A stretch of 42,390 bases of DNA from Clostridia bacterium. GTDB lineage: Bacteria; Bacillota; Clostridia; Clostridiales; Clostridiaceae. Of this stretch, positions 1 through 7,086 are shown piece after piece. The position numbers and the translations under genes were made by a program. The notes beneath the pieces were generated by a model. That model saw only the letters and a program-made list of their open reading frames with translations. It had not been told where the DNA came from and searched no databases. The DNA lies in contig RZYZ01000001.1 in NCBI GenBank assembly GCA_009930125.1, positions 1 through 42,390 of the forward strand. Direction: 5' to 3'. Within the stretch, counting starts at the first letter, position 1; every line of letters begins with the position of its first letter.

Positions 1-117
1 AAGAGTCTGGCCATGTCCAACACATTCATCCATGGAATGGAAACAACCATCATCAAGAGTGATGTGGTGATTTATGCCATTGTACTGCTTGGAATTATCA
101 TTTACCTCGTAACCTAA
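1..117 (+). CDS. C-terminal end of a membrane protein, probably another antiporter/NADH-dehydrogenase-like subunit (partial)
   Basis: An open frame runs from the window edge to a TAA at 115-117. It encodes 38 residues: a short polar stretch followed by a hydrophobic helix with the core VIYAIVLLGIIIYLV, ending two residues later. A final helix preceded by a short amphipathic segment resembles the C-terminus of NuoL/MrpA/MrpD-type subunits, and the next gene, only 15 bases downstream, belongs to that superfamily. I infer that the two belong to one ion-translocating complex operon entering from the left. The assignment rests on context and hydropathy only; no diagnostic motif lies inside the window. 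Confidence 0.5.
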   Translation, partial: KSLAMSNTFIHGMETTIIKSDVVIYAIVLLGIIIYLVT

Positions 118-132
118 AGGAGGGACGTATAA

Positions 133-1986
133 ATGAATACAGCACGAGCGATTATCCAGCTATGGCTGCCTGTGATCATAATCATGCTGACGATGATTGA
201 AATTCTTCTGATCCCTCTTTTAAGTGGAAAGAACAGAGGGGTCAGGCGGTTTTCTGTGCGTATAGTCATCCTTCTTACTACGATACTGATGATTTCCATC
301 TATCCTGAGGTGCTGGCAGCTCCCACAGAGTATGAGATCGCAAGAGTATTCGGGAATGGCATAATCTTCAGGATTGATCTATTGAGCCTGGTATTCATGA
401 TCCTGGCAGGAATCATCTTTCTGGCTGTCAGCTTCTATACCTCTGTAGATATCAAAGGCTGTGGGCGAGAAAGAAGCTTTTACCTGTTCTTCATGATCAC
501 CTATCTGGCTACCATTGGCACCCTGATGGCTGGTGATCTGCTCAGTTTCTTCATGTTTTTTGAGATTGTGACTTTTGCCTCTTTTGCTTTGATGGTCCAT
601 GAGAGGGGACAGAAGGTCATTGAAGCGGGAAGTATCTATATCTATTTCGGTATTTTCGGTGGATTATCCATTCTGGCAGGTATTCTGGTATTATCTGCCT
701 ATACCCAGAATTATGAATGGATCACCATCGCTGAAAAATTCGGTGAAATAGGCAATGTCAAATATGTTTCAGCGGCTTTCTTCATCACCGGATTTGGCGT
801 GAAGGCAGGGATGGTACCGCTGCACCATTGGGTACCGGTGATCTATCCGAAATCCCATATCTCAGTGAATGCTTTGTCTTCAGGTATCCTCATGAAGTTA
901 GGTGGATATGGCATTGCAAGGCTCATTGTATCCGTCATCAGTTCGACAGAGGCACTAGAAGAAGTGACAGTGAACAGGGTGCTGGTCACACTGAAAGACA
1001 TCGGTGCTGTGGTCATATGGCTTGGCATCATTACCATGGTTGTAGGCGTCATAGCAGCGTTGGAACAGGAAAAAATGATCCGTATGCTCGCTTATCACAG
1101 CGTAAGTCAGATGGGATATGTCATTATGGGCATAGGAGTTGCTGCCTATCTGGGATACGATGGTGCCATGGGATTTTCTGGAAGCGTATATCACATGATC
1201 AATCATGGTTTGTTTAAAGCATTGCTGTTTATGGTCGCAGGAGTAGTCTTCTTCAGAACCAGAGAAAAGAATATGTACAATCTGGGAGGTCTCTGGAGAA
1301 AAATGCCCATCGCAGCAGCGGCAGGCCTTATTGCGGCGTTAGGCATCACGGGAATGCCTTTACTTAATGGGTTTGCAAGTAAATCCATTCTGCATCATGC
1401 AATCATAGAAGCATACGAATATGGACATCCTGCCTTCAGGTGGGCAGAGTATCTTTTCACTTTTGTCAGTGCATGTACTGCAGCTTCATTCATCAAGCTC
1501 TATTCCCATGTTTTTCTTGGACACATGCCTAAGAAATATAAATATGTGAAAGAAAAATATGATACGGGAACCATTGCCATGATTGTGCTTTCCGTTCTGA
1601 TTCTTGCAATTGGACTTCTTCCAAATCTGATGATGGATCACTTCATCATACCGTCAGCCAGGTCACTGAATTTTGATGCCTACTTCATAGATAAATATCT
1701 CGTTGACATGAACTTTTTCAACAGCAAGGATCTCTTGTCTATGATAACTGTATACAGTGCCGGATTTATTATCTATATTGCCGGTATAAAATTCAATCTG
1801 TTTCATTTTCATTTACCGAAACAACTTGATTTTGAAAGCGAGTATTATGCTCCATTTTATGAACGTTCCGGAAGATTCTTACGAGGGATATTACGTTCAG
1901 CAGAAAAATACATCAATAAATCGGATGTGTTTATCTATGGATTTATGCTTCTACTCCTGATTCTGCTTCTGCTTAATTTCCTGTAA
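133..1986 (+). CDS. Proton-translocating antiporter subunit (Mrp/NuoL-M-N family)
   Basis: This 617-residue polytopic protein carries the Proton_antipo_M domain. Visible family signatures are the TM5 glutamate in the FFMFFEIVTFASF segment, the TM7 lysine in GFGVKAGMVPLHHW, the lysine in SGILMKLGGYG, the HSVSQMGYVIMG motif, HMINHGLFKALLF, and a late lysine in GMPLLNGFASKS. These are the charged in-membrane residues used for ion pumping in complex I and Mrp/hydrogenase-type complexes. It therefore probably conducts H+ or Na+ across the cytoplasmic membrane as part of a multisubunit complex. The start has an AAAGGAGGG ribosome site. The length is close to NuoL, but without the rest of the operon I cannot tell Mrp, Ech/Mbh-type hydrogenase and complex-I-like versions apart. 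It is the last gene of its operon, followed directly by a terminator. Confidence 0.85.
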   Translation: MNTARAIIQLWLPVIIIMLTMIEILLIPLLSGKNRGVRRFSVRIVILLTTILMISIYPEVLAAPTEYEIARVFGNGIIFRIDLLSLVFMILAGIIFLAVSFYTSVDIKGCGRERSFYLFFMITYLATIGTLMAGDLLSFFMFFEIVTFASFALMVHERGQKVIEAGSIYIYFGIFGGLSILAGILVLSAYTQNYEWITIAEKFGEIGNVKYVSAAFFITGFGVKAGMVPLHHWVPVIYPKSHISVNALSSGILMKLGGYGIARLIVSVISSTEALEEVTVNRVLVTLKDIGAVVIWLGIITMVVGVIAALEQEKMIRMLAYHSVSQMGYVIMGIGVAAYLGYDGAMGFSGSVYHMINHGLFKALLFMVAGVVFFRTREKNMYNLGGLWRKMPIAAAAGLIAALGITGMPLLNGFASKSILHHAIIEAYEYGHPAFRWAEYLFTFVSACTAASFIKLYSHVFLGHMPKKYKYVKEKYDTGTIAMIVLSVLILAIGLLPNLMMDHFIIPSARSLNFDAYFIDKYLVDMNFFNSKDLLSMITVYSAGFIIYIAGIKFNLFHFHLPKQLDFESEYYAPFYERSGRFLRGILRSAEKYINKSDVFIYGFMLLLLILLLLNFL

Positions 1987-1987
1987 T

Positions 1988-2046
1988 CAAAAAAGAAATC
2001 GTACTATCTATGATCTTCATGATTAGATAGTGCGATTTCTTTTTGA
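1988..2046 (+). terminator. Rho-independent terminator after the antiporter gene
   Basis: A long imperfect inverted repeat starts right after the stop codon: an arm ending GTACTATCTA at 2010 pairs with TAGATAGTGC from 2024 and extends through AAAGAAATC/GATTTCTTT. A T-rich tail follows on the plus strand. Confidence 0.85.
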
Positions 2047-2360
2047 TTTTCAGAAGGAGAGTAGGGGATATGTTTGACAAAATATGTATTTGTATGGAGA
2101 ACAGTATCTCGGAGTTTTAAATGATAAATTTCTGTCTTCTTCCCCAAATAGTATATTGAGTATGCCTGGATTTTGAAACGAATACGTAGCTGGAGTTTTG
2201 CTGTAATTTCACGTTGCAGAAAAAAAGATTTATTGTAATGATCGCTAGAACACAGTGTAAATGTTTCATAAAATGAGAGGGGAGGAGGGGATGCCAAGAA
2301 TTATTAAGTATACTCAATAAATATTATGTAAAGTTGAATTCTTTAGAATTTAAAAGAAAC
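2047..2360. other. AT-rich intergenic stretch without a convincing gene
   Basis: Roughly 310 bases lie between the antiporter terminator and the recombinase terminator. Minus-strand open frames of 66 and 97 codons exist, but they have no ribosome site, odd composition, and one overlaps the terminator. On the plus strand a very strong purine-rich site (GGGGAGGAGGGG, ending at 2290) precedes ATG at 2291, but that frame encodes only nine residues (MPRIIKYTQ) before TAA. This could be a leader peptide or a gene remnant. I see nothing else I can name. Confidence 0.4.
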
Positions 2361-2404
2361 ACAATATATAGGTACGATTAACAATAATTACATCTATATA
2401 TTGT
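2361..2404 (-). terminator. Terminator-like inverted repeat downstream of the tyrosine recombinase
   Basis: A perfect 11-bp inverted repeat, ACAATATATAG at 2361-2371 and CTATATATTGT at 2394-2404, lies six bases beyond the recombinase stop. On the minus strand it is followed by GTTTCTTTT. The stem is AT-rich and the loop is 22 bases, so it is a weaker terminator than others in the window. It could also act as a protein-binding site. Confidence 0.5.
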
Positions 2405-2409
2405 TCAGT

Positions 2410-3393
2410 TTATTCATCAGCCAACGGATTTGCGTTGACAGCTTCACGGAGTGATTCATTATCAACATGGGTATAGATCTGTGTGGTTGATACATTTTCA
2501 TGTCCTAGGATCATCTGAAGACTTCTGATATCAACTTTACCATGCTTATACATCAGTGTAGCAGCGGTATGTCTTAGTTTATGCGGGCTGTATTTTTCAT
2601 CGGTTAAACCAGCATGCTGCACATGTTTCTTCACCAGAATCTCCACGGTTCTTTTGTTGATAGGTCTACGGTGGGTGGACAGAAACAGGTAGTCTTTGTA
2701 CTGGTCATCCGTTTCGGTTTTGGATCGGATTGTCATATATTCATTGAGACTAGATATACATGCATGATTCAGATATACAACCCGTTCCTTGTTTCCTTTA
2801 CCGATTACAGTAAGTGTATCTTCTTTGATTTTACTGATTCTGATGCTGACAAGTTCTGATAAACGGAGTCCGCAATTTAAAAATAAAGTCAATATACAGT
2901 AGTCGCGCTTGTAGTTGATATTTTCTTTGTCCATTGATCTCAGCAAGGACAAGCTTTCATCAAGGGTCAGATATACAGGGTTTCTTTTCTTGATTTTAGG
3001 CCTTTCTAATTCTACAGTTGGATCTTTATCGATGATACGGGCTTTGACGGATAAGTATTTAAAAAAAGTTTTGATACAGGCCGTTTTTCTAGCACGTGCA
3101 TAGGTAGAGTTTTTACGTTTCTTATCTGTAAAAGATAGGAACGCATAAATTTCGGATAAAGTTATTTTCCTTAAGAATTCATCATCGATATCATGGATGA
3201 GGATTTCATCGAATGGAATATCGGCAGGAACAAGTCTGCGATGCATTTTGATGAATCTGAAGAATAAACCCAGATCATAACCGTAGGCTTCAATGGTGCT
3301 GTCTGATTTTCCGCGTATGGTACTGGAATAGTTCAAGAAGTCCAGGACGCGTGCGGGGTAAACTTCATAATAAGTAGTGTTATTATCACTCAT
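2410..3393 (-). CDS. Tyrosine recombinase (XerC/XerD-like phage integrase family)
   Basis: This 327-residue protein has an N-terminal SAM-like core-binding domain (about residues 12-120) and a C-terminal catalytic domain. All catalytic residues are visible: Arg177 (NCGLRLSEL), Lys199 (GKGNKER), His271/Arg274 (HKLRH), His298 (LGHENVSTTQ) and nucleophile Tyr307 (QIYTH). It should cut and rejoin DNA at a specific site through a 3'-phosphotyrosine intermediate. I place the start at the ATG ending at 3393, because the in-frame ATG nine bases upstream is fused to the AAGGATGG ribosome site. The gene stands alone in an AT-rich stretch and looks lower in GC than its neighbours. Candidate roles are chromosome dimer resolution, inversion of a nearby element, or a remnant of an integrated element; no xis, transfer or phage gene is adjacent. 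Its promoter is overlapped by a palindrome at 3484-3507. Confidence 0.85.
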   Translation of the reverse strand: MSDNNTTYYEVYPARVLDFLNYSSTIRGKSDSTIEAYGYDLGLFFRFIKMHRRLVPADIPFDEILIHDIDDEFLRKITLSEIYAFLSFTDKKRKNSTYARARKTACIKTFFKYLSVKARIIDKDPTVELERPKIKKRNPVYLTLDESLSLLRSMDKENINYKRDYCILTLFLNCGLRLSELVSIRISKIKEDTLTVIGKGNKERVVYLNHACISSLNEYMTIRSKTETDDQYKDYLFLSTHRRPINKRTVEILVKKHVQHAGLTDEKYSPHKLRHTAATLMYKHGKVDIRSLQMILGHENVSTTQIYTHVDNESLREAVNANPLADE

Positions 3394-3467
3394 AGATACC
3401 ATCCTTAAATGTATATTCCAGAAGGGCGATTTCGGTCAAAAAGCATGATTTTCGTTTCTCTATCTTA

Positions 3468-3496
3468 ATTATATCGCATTAAATTCGCGAAATCAA
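3468..3496 (-). promoter_or_regulatory. Sigma-A-type promoter of the recombinase gene
   Basis: On the minus strand -35 TTGATT (3491-3496) and -10 TATAAT (3468-3473) are separated by exactly 17 bases. The predicted start is about 65-70 bases upstream of the gene. The -35 box lies inside the palindrome at 3484-3507. Confidence 0.7.
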
Positions 3497-3507
3497 CATT
3501 TCGCGAA
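3484..3507. repeat. Perfect 10-4-10 palindrome overlapping the recombinase promoter
   Basis: The arms TTCGCGAAAT (3484-3493) and ATTTCGCGAA (3498-3507) are exact reverse complements around CAAC. Each arm itself contains the self-complementary TTCGCGAA. The element covers the -35 box, so it looks like a repressor operator or a binding site for the recombinase itself. The binding protein is not known to me. Confidence 0.7.
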
Positions 3508-3590
3508 ATAAAATATATAGAGAGAAATGGACTCCGAAAGCCCTCTTCTATCCTTTTCAGGAATAATAATTGTTAAAAATGGGTTCTTAA

Positions 3591-3713
3591 ATGATGCTCA
3601 GGCACCATTCTTTACCGGATCGTATCTCTGCAACCGCATCTTACTACAAAGTCTGGCTGCTTAGGATGTTCTCCCTCTGTGTCGCTGTCATATTATTGAT
3701 CCTGGCTGAATAA
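3591..3713 (+). CDS. Possible 40-residue single-span membrane peptide
   Basis: An ATG directly after an in-frame TAA opens a 40-codon frame ending in TAA at 3711-3713. The predicted peptide has a basic N-terminal half (MMLRHHSLPDR) and a hydrophobic C-terminal helix with the core FSLCVAVILLILAE. The layout is that of a small membrane peptide, and the surrounding stretch holds no other gene. Against it: the ribosome site is poor (only a GGG about ten bases upstream), no clear plus-strand promoter is visible, and a 40-codon frame can arise by chance. I cannot assign a family. It could be a small membrane peptide, a type I toxin-like peptide, or nothing. Confidence 0.22.
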   Translation: MMLRHHSLPDRISATASYYKVWLLRMFSLCVAVILLILAE

Positions 3714-3867
3714 TTCATACTACCAGTTTCTGTATGCTCAATAAAATAATTGCTAAACAAATTACTGTTTCCTTTTGCGATTTACGCTATACAATTAAAA
3801 GTGCTTGATATTTACAGATATATATTCTTCTTGAAAAACCACAAAAATGATCAAAATAGTGCCAAAA

Positions 3868-3892
3868 TCCCGAAGAAGTTCGGGGTTTTTTC
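3868..3892 (+). terminator. Terminator hairpin with no annotated gene upstream
   Basis: CCCGAA (3869-3874), loop GAAG and TTCGGG (3879-3884) are followed by a run of six T on the plus strand. No plus-strand gene precedes it except the doubtful peptide at 3591. It implies a short plus-strand transcript. Confidence 0.6.
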
Positions 3893-3976
3893 TTCTGAAA
3901 GTATGTTAGCATTAGTATCAAGATAAGTTGTTCATCAGCTTATCGGGTTTTACTTCAATCCATCACGCATATATTT

Positions 3977-4024
3977 AGACAACAGCTGGAACGGGATTCC
4001 CCCCTTCCAGCTGTTGTCTTTTTG
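3977..4024 (+). terminator. Long perfect hairpin downstream of the DUF3298 lipoprotein gene
   Basis: A 15-bp perfect stem is formed by AGACAACAGCTGGAA (3977-3991) and TTCCAGCTGTTGTCT (4005-4019). A T-tract follows on the plus strand. The minus-strand lipoprotein gene ends 13 bases away and may use the same hairpin, but on that strand the stem is followed by TAAATATA rather than a T-run. Confidence 0.6.
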
Positions 4025-4037
4025 AAAATATAGTTCA

Positions 4038-5558
4038 TCATTCGCTAAATATGGTCAGATTCTCTATACCGATGACTTTATATGGGATTGCAAAAGTTAC
4101 AGGTGTTCTTTCATCCTGATTGCTCTGTATGGATTCACTTGCAAAGTGGATATCGGTTCTGTTCAGTCTGAATGCCAGGCTTTCCATAAGCTGATCAACA
4201 AACTCGTCAGATCTTTCGACACCTCTGGGAATCGCTCCGATCAGTACTTTTCTGATCAGTTCTTTATAGTCGAAATCGGGCCGAAACAGTGATTCCAGCG
4301 GCACGATGGTTCCATCCTCTTTAAAAGTCATGTACTCCTGAGTAAAGTTGAATTGCCCATCATGGTAGTTTTTCATCTTGCTGAAGATGATATAATCACC
4401 GATGGAAAATGCAGTGGATTCCTGGTAATAAAACTGCTGGTGCTCCCCTTCTGCAACGTCTTTGATTTCTCCAATGTTCAGTTCAGAGAATTCAAGAAAC
4501 TTTTTCTTCAGGCTGCTGGATAGATCCGGTGGATATCGCATCTCTTTATGGACATCAATACCTTCTATAGGAGTTACGGAGTTCTCACCTTCTATGCGTT
4601 CCTGAAAATTACTGATGAGTATGTGTTCCCGTGGAGTGTCGTTTTCAAAAATGGACGAATCTTCACTGTAAAAACGTTCTTTAATGGCTAATATATCCTC
4701 CAGATCCTTATAGGGAATGTTGATGGTCACCGGATAGTTTCTGGTATCAAATTCGGGTGTATCATAGTCGAAAATCAGCATCAACGCGTTTTCTGTCAGA
4801 TTGAATTTCTGGTCTTCCTTAAGCCCTGTAAACGGCCCTGTAAGGGTTATGTATCCAAAGTCCCTGCCATACTCCTCTGTGGCTTGCTGATGGCTCAGAT
4901 AATCCGATACAAGGCTGTTCAGGGTATTCAGATAATCCGAATCACTCAGAAACAAGTCTGACAGCTGTATCTCTTCTCCTGTATGAAGATCCAGAGTCAG
5001 ACTGTCTCGAAAATCCACGTATTCAGTGTTTAGACCAGACGCATCAGTGCTGTATGTTCTTGAAACGGATGACATCACTGAAATGATGTCATCGTAGCTG
5101 AAAATCAGCTGGGTGGATACATCCTGATTCAGGATTGTAGATTCTTCAGGAATCAGCCTTCGTATGCCTCTATAAGGAGGTATCTTCATCTCTTTGAGGC
5201 TTATGTGATGCTCCAGGATTTTCTGGTTGATTTTCTCTTCCGTGGATTTATCTTTGAGTCCTTTGATGGCGAGATTGAACTCCCGATATTCAGGACTTTC
5301 TGTTTTATCGGTTAATACTTCTATCGGTGGATTGGCTATGAGGTAAGTCGTATGTACAGGACCTGTCACTTCACGAAATGGAGATATATAGGCTTCTCTC
5401 CCCTCCTCGCTCACCGCAGGAGGAACTCTAGAGGTCTCAATGGGGTCTTTGTCGGTGGAGTTGCATCCCCCGCTAACAAGAAGGACTACGATCATCCATA
5501 AGCAGATGGTAAAATGTTCGATTCTACCGATTTTATGGTTTTTCTTTGACTCTGACAT
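4038..5558 (-). CDS. Lipoprotein with two DUF3298/RsiV-C-like domains
   Basis: This 506-residue protein starts with a basic, hydrophobic signal peptide ending in the lipobox LVSGGC, so it should be a membrane-anchored lipoprotein on the outer face. Two tandem regions resemble the DUF3298 domain found at the C-terminus of RsiV and PdaC. In the first, YVDFRDSLTLDL is followed by GEEIQLSDLFL and an extended helical region. The second, after about residue 320, has EYMTFKEDGTIVPLESLF and ends in VTFAIPYKVIG. RsiV itself is an anti-sigma factor that binds lysozyme; here no anti-sigma N-terminal segment or sigma factor gene is seen, so a sensing role is only an inference. The gene overlaps the upstream PstS-like gene by 26 bases, which suggests translational coupling and a shared function at the cell surface. 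Confidence 0.7.
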   Translation of the reverse strand: MSESKKNHKIGRIEHFTICLWMIVVLLVSGGCNSTDKDPIETSRVPPAVSEEGREAYISPFREVTGPVHTTYLIANPPIEVLTDKTESPEYREFNLAIKGLKDKSTEEKINQKILEHHISLKEMKIPPYRGIRRLIPEESTILNQDVSTQLIFSYDDIISVMSSVSRTYSTDASGLNTEYVDFRDSLTLDLHTGEEIQLSDLFLSDSDYLNTLNSLVSDYLSHQQATEEYGRDFGYITLTGPFTGLKEDQKFNLTENALMLIFDYDTPEFDTRNYPVTINIPYKDLEDILAIKERFYSEDSSIFENDTPREHILISNFQERIEGENSVTPIEGIDVHKEMRYPPDLSSSLKKKFLEFSELNIGEIKDVAEGEHQQFYYQESTAFSIGDYIIFSKMKNYHDGQFNFTQEYMTFKEDGTIVPLESLFRPDFDYKELIRKVLIGAIPRGVERSDEFVDQLMESLAFRLNRTDIHFASESIQSNQDERTPVTFAIPYKVIGIENLTIFSE

Positions 5559-6429
5559 AACCTGCCTCCTCTACCATGGCCTGACCTTCTTCTGAAAGCA
5601 GATAGGAGATCATTTTACGTACAGGGCTGTCCGCTGGTTCATCATTACGTATAACGGCATAATAGGCTGTTTTGAGCGGGTACTCTCCTGATGTGATGGT
5701 CTGAGGGTTCGGCTCAACACCGTCGACTTCAAGGAGCTTAACACGCTCATTGCCCCACATTTCGCTGGTATAGTAATAATAGGAGTATCCGAGACCATCG
5801 GGACTATCTGTATAAGCCGCAACAGAATCAATGAGTTCACCCATACCTGCTATGGTCTGCTCTATAGGGGCTTCCATTGGCGTCAGATCCTTCATGACCA
5901 GGTCAAGGAAACCTGTCTGACTGCCAGAATTGACGGGTCTCTGATAGGCGATGATAGCCATATCAGGACCACCTACCTGTTTCCAGTTATCAATCTTCCC
6001 GGAATAGATCCTTCTGATCTCTTCCAGACTCAATCCGGAAACAGGATTGTCTTTTCCGATGAGAAAAACGAAGGCTTCACTGACGATGGGAACCACTTCC
6101 AGTTCCACGTCATGGTTTTTCGCCATTTCCAGTTCTTCTTCAGACGGACTGGTGACGAAGATGATGTCTGCATTCTTTTCGATGAGATTGACATACCCTT
6201 CATGGGTTTTGTTGTGAAGGATATATTGTCTTGCTTCTTCCAGTGGCAGAGCCATCAGCCGGGATGCAAGCATTTCTGAAAGCGGGATAGTCACAGTGGA
6301 TCCGTCTACAACCGGATATGTCTCAGGTGTGAAGGACAGTTTTTCAACCTCCTCTTTGACGTCTGCACATCCTGAAATAATGAATACTGATAGAATGAGT
6401 GCAATGGTGATGAAGCGCGTTTTTCTCAT
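5533..6429 (-). CDS. PstS-like periplasmic-binding lipoprotein
   Basis: This 298-residue protein has a signal peptide with lipobox VFIISGC and a PBP-like fold. PstS-family hallmarks are the IIFVTSPSEEEL ligand-loop region, FVFLIGKDNPVSGLSLEEI followed by RIYSGKIDNWKQVGG, and a serine/glycine loop NSGSQTGF. These match phosphate-type solute-binding proteins, although no pstCAB permease or PhoU gene is adjacent. It might act as an orphan receptor, or feed a transporter encoded elsewhere. It starts with ATG after GGGGGATTATTC. Its 3' end overlaps the DUF3298 lipoprotein by 26 bases, and both proteins are lipid-anchored, so I expect them to work together. Ligand identity cannot be read from the sequence. 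Confidence 0.75.
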   Translation of the reverse strand: MRKTRFITIALILSVFIISGCADVKEEVEKLSFTPETYPVVDGSTVTIPLSEMLASRLMALPLEEARQYILHNKTHEGYVNLIEKNADIIFVTSPSEEELEMAKNHDVELEVVPIVSEAFVFLIGKDNPVSGLSLEEIRRIYSGKIDNWKQVGGPDMAIIAYQRPVNSGSQTGFLDLVMKDLTPMEAPIEQTIAGMGELIDSVAAYTDSPDGLGYSYYYYTSEMWGNERVKLLEVDGVEPNPQTITSGEYPLKTAYYAVIRNDEPADSPVRKMISYLLSEEGQAMVEEAGYVRVKEKP

Positions 6430-6462
6430 GAATAATCCCCCTTTAAATCTCTTTATATCATA

Positions 6463-6518
6463 AGAGTTTCAACAGAATTCGCTTTAGAACATCCTTCCTG
6501 TTGAAACTCTGTTTTTTT
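6463..6518 (+). terminator. Hairpin between the chagasin-like and PstS-like genes
   Basis: A 13-bp perfect stem, AGAGTTTCAACAG (6463-6475) with CTGTTGAAACTCT (6498-6510), is followed by GTTTTTTT on the plus strand. The adjacent genes are on the minus strand, where the stem is followed by TATGATATAAAG and lacks a T-run. It may partly separate the inhibitor gene from the lipoprotein pair. Confidence 0.5.
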
Positions 6519-6939
6519 ACTGATTCACTTCAGCGATGGTTCCGTCCTCGTTGACACTTACAGTATACTCCACATGATCTTCTGCAGTTTCTTCGCCTTC
6601 CCAGGATTTGAAGTAATCAAAGATGATGGTAGCTTCCCCGGCACTAAGATCTTCAAATTTGCACTCATGCATCCCGCCCCCTCCTACAACTTCGGGGTCT
6701 TCTGAATCTTCCATATAACCATCTTCAACAAGATGGATTACATCAGTATCCGAAATGGTGTAACTCCAGCTGAATCCGGTTGTGGGGTTTTCTTCAAGCT
6801 TGATGATCAGTGTTTTTCCTTCAATGCTTACAGCACCGGATGAGCCATCAGGAAAGAGTAGTGAACATGCGGTAAGAGATGACAAAAGAACAAAAGCAAA
6901 AATCAAAGTGCTCAGCAATTTCGTTTTTGTTGTACTCAT
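6517..6939 (-). CDS. Chagasin-family (I42) cysteine-protease inhibitor, lipoprotein
   Basis: The 140-residue product has a signal peptide with lipobox SLTAC and a small beta-rich domain with the three inhibitory loops of chagasin/I42 inhibitors. These are NPTTGFSW, the glycine-rich VVGGGGMHECKF loop, and FKSWEGEE in the place of the usual R-P-W motif. The family blocks papain-type (C1) cysteine proteases by inserting these loops into the active-site cleft. As a surface lipoprotein it may shield the cell from its own or foreign cysteine proteases. I take ATG at 6939, after GAAGGGTG, rather than the ATG 39 bases upstream, because this gives a regular signal peptide. No papain-like protease gene is in the window. 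Confidence 0.85.
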   Translation of the reverse strand: MSTTKTKLLSTLIFAFVLLSSLTACSLLFPDGSSGAVSIEGKTLIIKLEENPTTGFSWSYTISDTDVIHLVEDGYMEDSEDPEVVGGGGMHECKFEDLSAGEATIIFDYFKSWEGEETAEDHVEYTVSVNEDGTIAEVNQ

Positions 6940-7041
6940 TTTTATCACCCTTCTTTCTTTGTGTTTAGAATATATCAAAATAAAGCATCACAAAAGATAC
7001 AAATCCATTAATTTTAGAACTATCTGAAAACTATTGGAATG

Positions 7042-7076
7042 AAAAAAGGCATCTCCACAAATGCAGAGATACCTTT
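7042..7076 (-). terminator. Terminator of the flotillin operon
   Basis: On the minus strand AAAGGTATCTC pairs with GAGATGCCTTT (one U-G wobble) and six T follow. It lies 11 bases after the last gene of the operon. Confidence 0.85.
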
Positions 7077-7086
7077 CAGTGCTATA

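Larger units (their letters stand above)
3714..4037. other. Gene-free stretch holding three tandem hairpins
   Basis: Between the possible small peptide and the lipoprotein gene there is no usable open frame. The stretch contains the hairpins at 3868-3892, 3922-3944 (GATAAG/CTTATC followed by GGGTTTT) and 3977-4024. All three carry their T-tracts on the plus strand, although the next gene is on the minus strand. I recognised no riboswitch, tRNA or known small RNA here. Confidence 0.4.

Noticed and set aside
2004..2317. Minus-strand open frames of 97 and 66 codons downstream of the recombinase
   Set aside because: They have no ribosome site, one runs through the antiporter terminator stem, and the residue composition is not protein-like.
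2279..2317. Very strong purine-rich ribosome site before a nine-codon frame MPRIIKYTQ
   Set aside because: Too short to call as a gene. It may be a remnant of a longer gene or a chance G/A run; no downstream gene on that strand would use a leader peptide.
3484..3509. The TTCGCGAA pair as a CRISPR-like or iteron repeat
   Set aside because: Only two copies exist, and they form one palindrome. There is no array and no replication-origin context.
3590..3720. Possible riboswitch or known small RNA on either strand
   Set aside because: I compared it by eye with conserved cores of SAM, TPP, lysine, glycine, cobalamin, FMN, c-di-GMP, T-box, RNase P, SRP and tmRNA elements and found no match.
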